In this document: piece after piece, positions 5,785-8,708 of the stretch
Position numbering within the stretch: the first letter of the stretch is position 1
Layout: every line of letters begins with the position of its first letter
Assembly (NCBI GenBank): GCA_023434855.1
Contig: JAEYSJ010000018.1
Coordinates: 1-8,708 of the forward strand
Reading direction: 5' to 3'
Origin: Bacillota bacterium
GTDB lineage: Bacteria; Bacillota_C; Negativicutes; JAEYSJ01
Length of the DNA stretch: 8,708 nucleotides
The notes under the pieces: generated by a model
What the model was told of the DNA's origin: nothing
The model's database searches: none
Seen by the model: the letters and a program-made list of their open reading frames with translations, nothing else
Made by a program: the position numbers and the translations under genes

Positions 5785-6159
5785 TTAAGTCTGAGTCAAA
5801 ACAACCTGCGCAGCGGCATATTCCCGTGCATGCGTCAGGGAAATGTAAACCTGGGTCACGCCCAACTGCTCAGCCAGGATAGCAAAATTACCGCTAAGTT
5901 CAACGAATGGACGCCCTGTTGCGTCAGACAAGATTTCAATATCCTGCCAGCTCCCCCCTGCCAGTCCTGTGCCCAAAGCCTTCATTACCGCTTCTTTACC
6001 GGCAAAACGCGCCGCATAAGATGCGGCGCACTGGGCACCCCTGCTATTGCAATACTTCTGCTCACTAACAGTAAAAACGCGGTGTACAAAGGACTCCCGT
6101 TTAATAGCCTCTTTAATACGGTCTATCTCAATAATATCAATGCCAATTCCGCAGACCAT
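5785..6159 (-). CDS. acpS: Holo-[acyl-carrier-protein] synthase
   Basis: A 124-residue cytoplasmic enzyme that moves the 4'-phosphopantetheine group from coenzyme A to a serine of acyl carrier protein, switching on fatty acid synthesis. The family signatures are present in order: GIGIDIIEIDRI (4-15) with metal ligand Asp8, FTVSE (29-33), ARFAGKEAVMKALGTGL (50-66) with metal ligand Glu56, and SLTHAREYAAAQVV (107-120) with His110. Length is normal for the trimeric AcpS type. The ATG has GAGGTG at 6165-6170, 5 nt upstream. It probably heads a unit with nnr. Its promoter must lie in the 6160-6350 gap but no clear box pair could be picked. Confidence 0.96.
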   Translation of the reverse strand: MVCGIGIDIIEIDRIKEAIKRESFVHRVFTVSEQKYCNSRGAQCAASYAARFAGKEAVMKALGTGLAGGSWQDIEILSDATGRPFVELSGNFAILAEQLGVTQVYISLTHAREYAAAQVVLTQT

Positions 6160-6279
6160 GCCGCCACCTCATCATTTTTATTCTATGTCAAAATTATTTT
6201 TCCCTTTTTTTCCATAAAAGTTTGCATAAAAAAACGCCCAGCATCTTTGAATATTCATTAGGCAATCACCACATTGTTA

Positions 6280-6317
6280 AGACATGTCTAACCGCCAAGC
6301 ACGCCAAGACCGCCAAG
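6280..6317. repeat. Tandem 9-nt repeat (three CGCCAAG copies) beside a 10-bp palindrome
   Basis: CGCCAAG occurs three times at an exact 9-nt period (6293-6299, 6302-6308, 6311-6317), with the two linking bases varying (CA, AC). Just before it lies the perfect palindrome AGACATGTCT (6280-6289). The block is G+C-richer than its AT-rich surroundings. It sits in the gap between the motB terminator and acpS and codes for nothing visible. It resembles short dispersed intergenic repeats known in several anaerobes, but that link is from memory and unproven here. Confidence 0.75.
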
Positions 6318-6344
6318 AAAAGCATTTGGATTTTATTAATATAG

Positions 6345-6377
6345 TGTGAAAAAACCTTGCGAAAATCGCAAGGTTTT
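6345..6377 (-). terminator. Strong rho-independent terminator after motB
   Basis: A perfect 12-bp stem (6351-6362 and 6366-6377) with a 3-nt loop, or slightly shorter with a wider loop. The minus strand leaves through TTTTTT (complement of 6349-6354). It starts 16 bases beyond the motB stop and separates the mot unit from acpS. Confidence 0.9.
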
Positions 6378-6392
6378 CTTACTTTGAGTTCT

Positions 6393-7160
6393 TCAGTTAG
6401 TTAGTTTAACATTACGCATAATCAATATTTCTACACGACGATTTTTTGACCGGTCATCTTCCGTGATATTAGGAGTCACCGGACGGTATTCACCATAACC
6501 GATAGCGCTGAAACGTTCAGGCTGCAGTTTTTCCTGGGTTAATAAAAACCTCATAAAGTTCAGCGCACGTTTAGAACTCAGATCCCAGTTAGAAGGAAAT
6601 TCTTTAGTATTTATCGGTATTGTATCTGTATGACCGGAGATAACAACTTTCTGTGGCAGCACTAGCAGCATTTTTGCAATTTCAGCGCCAAAACGGCGTG
6701 ATTCACTCAAAAGATCAGCGCTGCCAGACTGAAATAAGGCGGTATCTTTAATTCTGATCATTAGTCCTTCTTCAGTAAGTACAGTTGACAATTCACCTGT
6801 TAAATTATTGTCTGCAATATATTTGTCTATTACTTTTTTCGCCTGTACAAGTTGTTCATTTTCCTGCATATATGCCATATTCTTTGTCGATTCAGACACA
6901 TTTTGCAACGGTGTTGTTGTGGGAGTTCCGTCAGTAACCTGAGGTACCGTCTTCATGCTGTTTAGTAAATCCGGACTGCCATTGCTAAAGGCAACACTAA
7001 AAGCTTGACGTATCTGATCAAACTTCTTTTGATCAACCTGCGCAGAGGAATATAACACAATAAACAAAGCCAGTAATAATGTTAATAAGTCCGCATAGGG
7101 GATAAGCCATGTTTCATCCATATGCTCCTCATGATGTTCAGCTCGATGCTTCTTTGCCAT
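6393..7160 (-). CDS. motB: Flagellar stator protein MotB
   Basis: A 255-residue stator subunit that anchors MotA to peptidoglycan and carries the ion-binding aspartate. Residues 1-17 are cytoplasmic, basic and His/Glu-rich. One membrane segment follows (about 18-38), containing PYADLLTLLLALFIVLY with Asp24 as the predicted ion-binding residue. A plug/linker region covers about 43-125, rich in Thr, Gln and Asn in its middle. The OmpA-type peptidoglycan-binding domain spans about 130-250 with SGHTDT (175-180), NWDLSSKRAL (191-200), GYGEYRPV (221-228) and NRRVEI (240-245). The membrane segment reads more like the proton-type B. subtilis MotB than the sodium-type MotS, but ion choice is inferred. 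Its ATG overlaps the motA stop by 1 nt (TAATG) with GGAGGAG upstream inside motA, so the pair is translationally coupled in the usual 1:1 operon. Confidence 0.94.
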   Translation of the reverse strand: MAKKHRAEHHEEHMDETWLIPYADLLTLLLALFIVLYSSAQVDQKKFDQIRQAFSVAFSNGSPDLLNSMKTVPQVTDGTPTTTPLQNVSESTKNMAYMQENEQLVQAKKVIDKYIADNNLTGELSTVLTEEGLMIRIKDTALFQSGSADLLSESRRFGAEIAKMLLVLPQKVVISGHTDTIPINTKEFPSNWDLSSKRALNFMRFLLTQEKLQPERFSAIGYGEYRPVTPNITEDDRSKNRRVEILIMRNVKLTN

Positions 7161-7945
7161 TACCTCTCCTCCGGTTTAGGCTTTAATGCCACGCGTTCAT
7201 TCTGCGAAATGAAAACCATAAGCTTAGCTTCAATAGCAGTCGGTGAATCCCCAGCCTGCAGTGACAGAATACCCTCAACCATCATTTTCTTGATCTCAAC
7301 TTCTTTTTTGGATATCAGCTTTAATTTATTGGCAAAAGGATGCCATAATACATACCCTGTAAATATACCTAATAAGGTAGCAACAAAAGCCGCTGCAATG
7401 GAGTGTCCCAGTTTTTCGATATCATCCAGGTTACCTAAAGCAGCAATTAGACCAACTACGGCCCCGAGAACGCCCAATGTGGGGGCGTAGGAACCTGCCT
7501 GAGAAAAAATCAGCGCGCCAGTGCGATGCCGTTCTTCCATTCCCTGTATTTCGGCATCCAAAACATCACTGACAAAGTCAGGATCAAGACCGTCGATAAC
7601 CATGCTTAGTCCGTTTCTCAGAAAAGGGTCCGGAATTTCTTCCACGCGGCTTTCCAGGGCCAGAATACCCTCTCTCCTTGCTGTCTGTGATAATTCTACA
7701 AACAGCTTTAACAGTTGAGCTTTGGGAAACAGTTCAGGTTGTTGAAACAACATTTTAATAAGTGTTGGAAATTTACCAATTTGTTCCATGGGGAAAGCGT
7801 TAAATATGCAGGCAATGGTTCCTGCGATAATAATCAAAAATGCCGCAGGGTTATTTAGCGCACTAAGTGATGCGCCTTTAAGCACCATACCCACACCAAC
7901 AGCTAATACACCAAGCACCACACCAATAATAGTTGACTTTTCCAA
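7160..7945 (-). CDS. motA: Flagellar stator protein MotA
   Basis: A 261-residue integral membrane stator subunit whose cytoplasmic loop pushes on the rotor protein FliG. Four membrane segments are visible: about 4-22, 33-51, 153-171 and 182-201. The large cytoplasmic loop between segments 2 and 3 holds ARREGILALE (89-98), with the charged residues that contact FliG. The conserved prolines occur in YAPTLGVLGAVVGL (Pro155) and WHPFANKL (Pro203). Length fits the MotA/PomA short class. The frame is open to a TTG at 7982-7984, but the TTG at 7943-7945 has GGAGG (7953-7957) with 7-nt spacing and yields the typical start MEKSTIIGVVLG, so it is chosen. It overlaps motB by 1 nt. The 218-base AT-rich gap upstream holds no clear sigma-28 (flagellar) promoter. 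Confidence 0.94.
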   Translation of the reverse strand: MEKSTIIGVVLGVLAVGVGMVLKGASLSALNNPAAFLIIIAGTIACIFNAFPMEQIGKFPTLIKMLFQQPELFPKAQLLKLFVELSQTARREGILALESRVEEIPDPFLRNGLSMVIDGLDPDFVSDVLDAEIQGMEERHRTGALIFSQAGSYAPTLGVLGAVVGLIAALGNLDDIEKLGHSIAAAFVATLLGIFTGYVLWHPFANKLKLISKKEVEIKKMMVEGILSLQAGDSPTAIEAKLMVFISQNERVALKPKPEER

Positions 7946-8163
7946 GCTCCAGCCTCCAATCCTATTGTAGAAAATAGTTACCAAAAATTAAGGATAATTA
8001 TAAATGCATTCCTGATTATCTAATATTTCGATTTTATATATTAAAATTATCTAAAATACATCAAAATACGATAATATTCGTCAATATAAATTTTACCACC
8101 ATAACTACAATTCGTCCAGTAATATTACAAGTACAAACTAAACTTAGATATGAAAGAAAACAG

Positions 8164-8708
8164 TTATTTTATTAAAAAACACATGGCCGAAGCATCATCA
8201 CATAATTTCTTGCTTTCTGCTAATTGACCAAGTTTTCCGTATAAGTTTTCAAAGTCGAACATGCGATCTTCCCTTGTCTCTCGCAATAAATCAAGTAAAC
8301 CATCACTTAGAAAAAAGAAACTATCGCCTGATTGAAATGGAATCATCTTTTGTTCATAAGACACATCTGCAGAAACATCTGGTGAAACCCCTAAAAGCAT
8401 ACCTGGAATATTAATGATTGCCTGCTGCAAACGCGTTTCATTTTTCTGCAATGCCAGAAAATAATTAATACCACCAGAAGCACAGGTAATTGTATGTTCC
8501 TTAAAATCCAACTCAAAGCAAATGACTGCTGCCAGAGAATCCTCGGCAAAGTATGGCTTGGTCATATTATTTAACTTCAGGAGTTTTTCGTTTAACGGAA
8601 TATCCTTATAAGCAATTCGGTCAAATAAGGCCCTGGATGAAGCTGCCTGCAGGGCGGCTGATACGCCATGCCCCATCACATCAATCAAATAGCCAAACAG
8701 TACAGATC
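8164..8708 (-). CDS. SpoIIE/PP2C-type serine phosphatase, C-terminal part (partial, 5' end outside window)
   Basis: About 180 residues of a PP2C-like phosphatase catalytic domain; the frame runs off the right edge of the window. A TTG at 8686-8688 is not a start: the codons before it continue the domain (Leu-Phe-Gly-Tyr then LIDVMGHGVSAAL). That motif carries the first metal-binding Asp. TCASGGINYFLAL, PGMLLGV, then SGDSFFFLSDGLLDL (metal-binding Asp in SDG) follow, and CDDASAMCFLIK with its Asp pair ends the protein. All the visible catalytic aspartates are kept. Proteins of this class dephosphorylate anti-anti-sigma factors or related partners and usually carry an N-terminal sensor or receiver domain, which would lie outside the window. 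The gene is not tightly linked to motA (gap 218 bases), so a role in motility is only a guess. Confidence 0.87.
   Translation of the reverse strand, partial: SVLFGYLIDVMGHGVSAALQAASSRALFDRIAYKDIPLNEKLLKLNNMTKPYFAEDSLAAVICFELDFKEHTITCASGGINYFLALQKNETRLQQAIINIPGMLLGVSPDVSADVSYEQKMIPFQSGDSFFFLSDGLLDLLRETREDRMFDFENLYGKLGQLAESKKLCDDASAMCFLIK

Noticed and set aside
6180..6191. TTGACA (6186-6191) and TAGAAT (6180-6185) upstream of acpS as a promoter
   Set aside because: The two boxes are adjacent instead of 16-18 nt apart. Used as -35, TTGACA would put the -10 on the ribosome binding site; used as -10, TAGAAT has no acceptable -35.
6293..6317. CRISPR array
   Set aside because: Units are 7 nt at 9-nt period with no spacers; far too small for CRISPR repeats, and no cas gene is present.
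7946..7984. Longer motA start at TTG 7984
   Set aside because: The extension would translate the SD itself and puts unrelated residues before the typical MEKSTIIG start.
7946..8163. Small gene or flagellar promoter in the gap upstream of motA
   Set aside because: The stretch is AT-rich without a coding frame of note. Isolated TTGACG and TATAAT-like words occur but not at workable spacing, and no TAAA-N15-GCCGATAA pattern was seen. Two ATTCGTC direct repeats (8076-8082, 8110-8116) are too short to weigh.

Overview
The window looks like a chromosomal segment of a low-to-moderate G+C, motile Firmicute, most likely a Negativicute of the Sporomusa/Pelosinus type. The inference rests on a MazF/EndoA toxin very close to the Bacillus form, a fused NAD(P)HX epimerase/dehydratase, a GerMN lipoprotein, a DUF3006/ComEC-like pair, an AMIN-domain amidase and a TyrR-type helix-turn-helix. 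No rRNA or marker gene is present to fix the taxonomy. Gene content is largely housekeeping. No CRISPR array, phage, IS or tRNA was seen, and no clearly new multi-gene system was found.

Layout: the 3' end of a TyrR-type regulator (1-126) is the only plus-strand gene. It meets the rest of the window tail to tail at a perfect bidirectional terminator. Everything else is on the minus strand and is best read from right to left. In that order come: the C-terminal end of a SpoIIE/PP2C phosphatase (8164-8708, cut by the window edge); motA-motB (overlapping by 1 nt, with a strong terminator after motB); a 233-base gap holding a 9-nt tandem repeat; acpS; the bifunctional NnrE-NnrD enzyme; a promoter with perfect -35 and -10 boxes and the ndoAI-ndoA antitoxin-toxin pair; two small terminator-like hairpins; a secreted ComEC-like metallo-beta-lactamase lipoprotein followed at once by DUF3006 and a terminator; and an AMIN-domain N-acetylmuramoyl-L-alanine amidase coupled to a GerMN lipoprotein.

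How the genes work together: amidase and GerMN protein form an exported cell-envelope unit. The MBL lipoprotein and DUF3006 form a conserved pair of unknown substrate. MotA and MotB make the flagellar stator. AcpS (activation of acyl carrier protein) and Nnr (repair of damaged NAD(P)H) are metabolic maintenance genes next to the toxin-antitoxin locus, an order resembling the Bacillus acpS-...-ndoAI-ndoA neighbourhood.

The most useful observations are regulatory. A 9-bp hairpin puts the amidase Shine-Dalgarno in its loop and the TTG start in its stem. An 8-bp inverted repeat brackets the -10 box of the toxin-antitoxin promoter. A UACAU site, the known EndoA cleavage motif, lies exactly on the toxin's own start codon. 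Four of the ten complete genes seem to use TTG or GTG starts, and several start positions given here are shorter than the longest open frame because the ribosome binding sites demand it.
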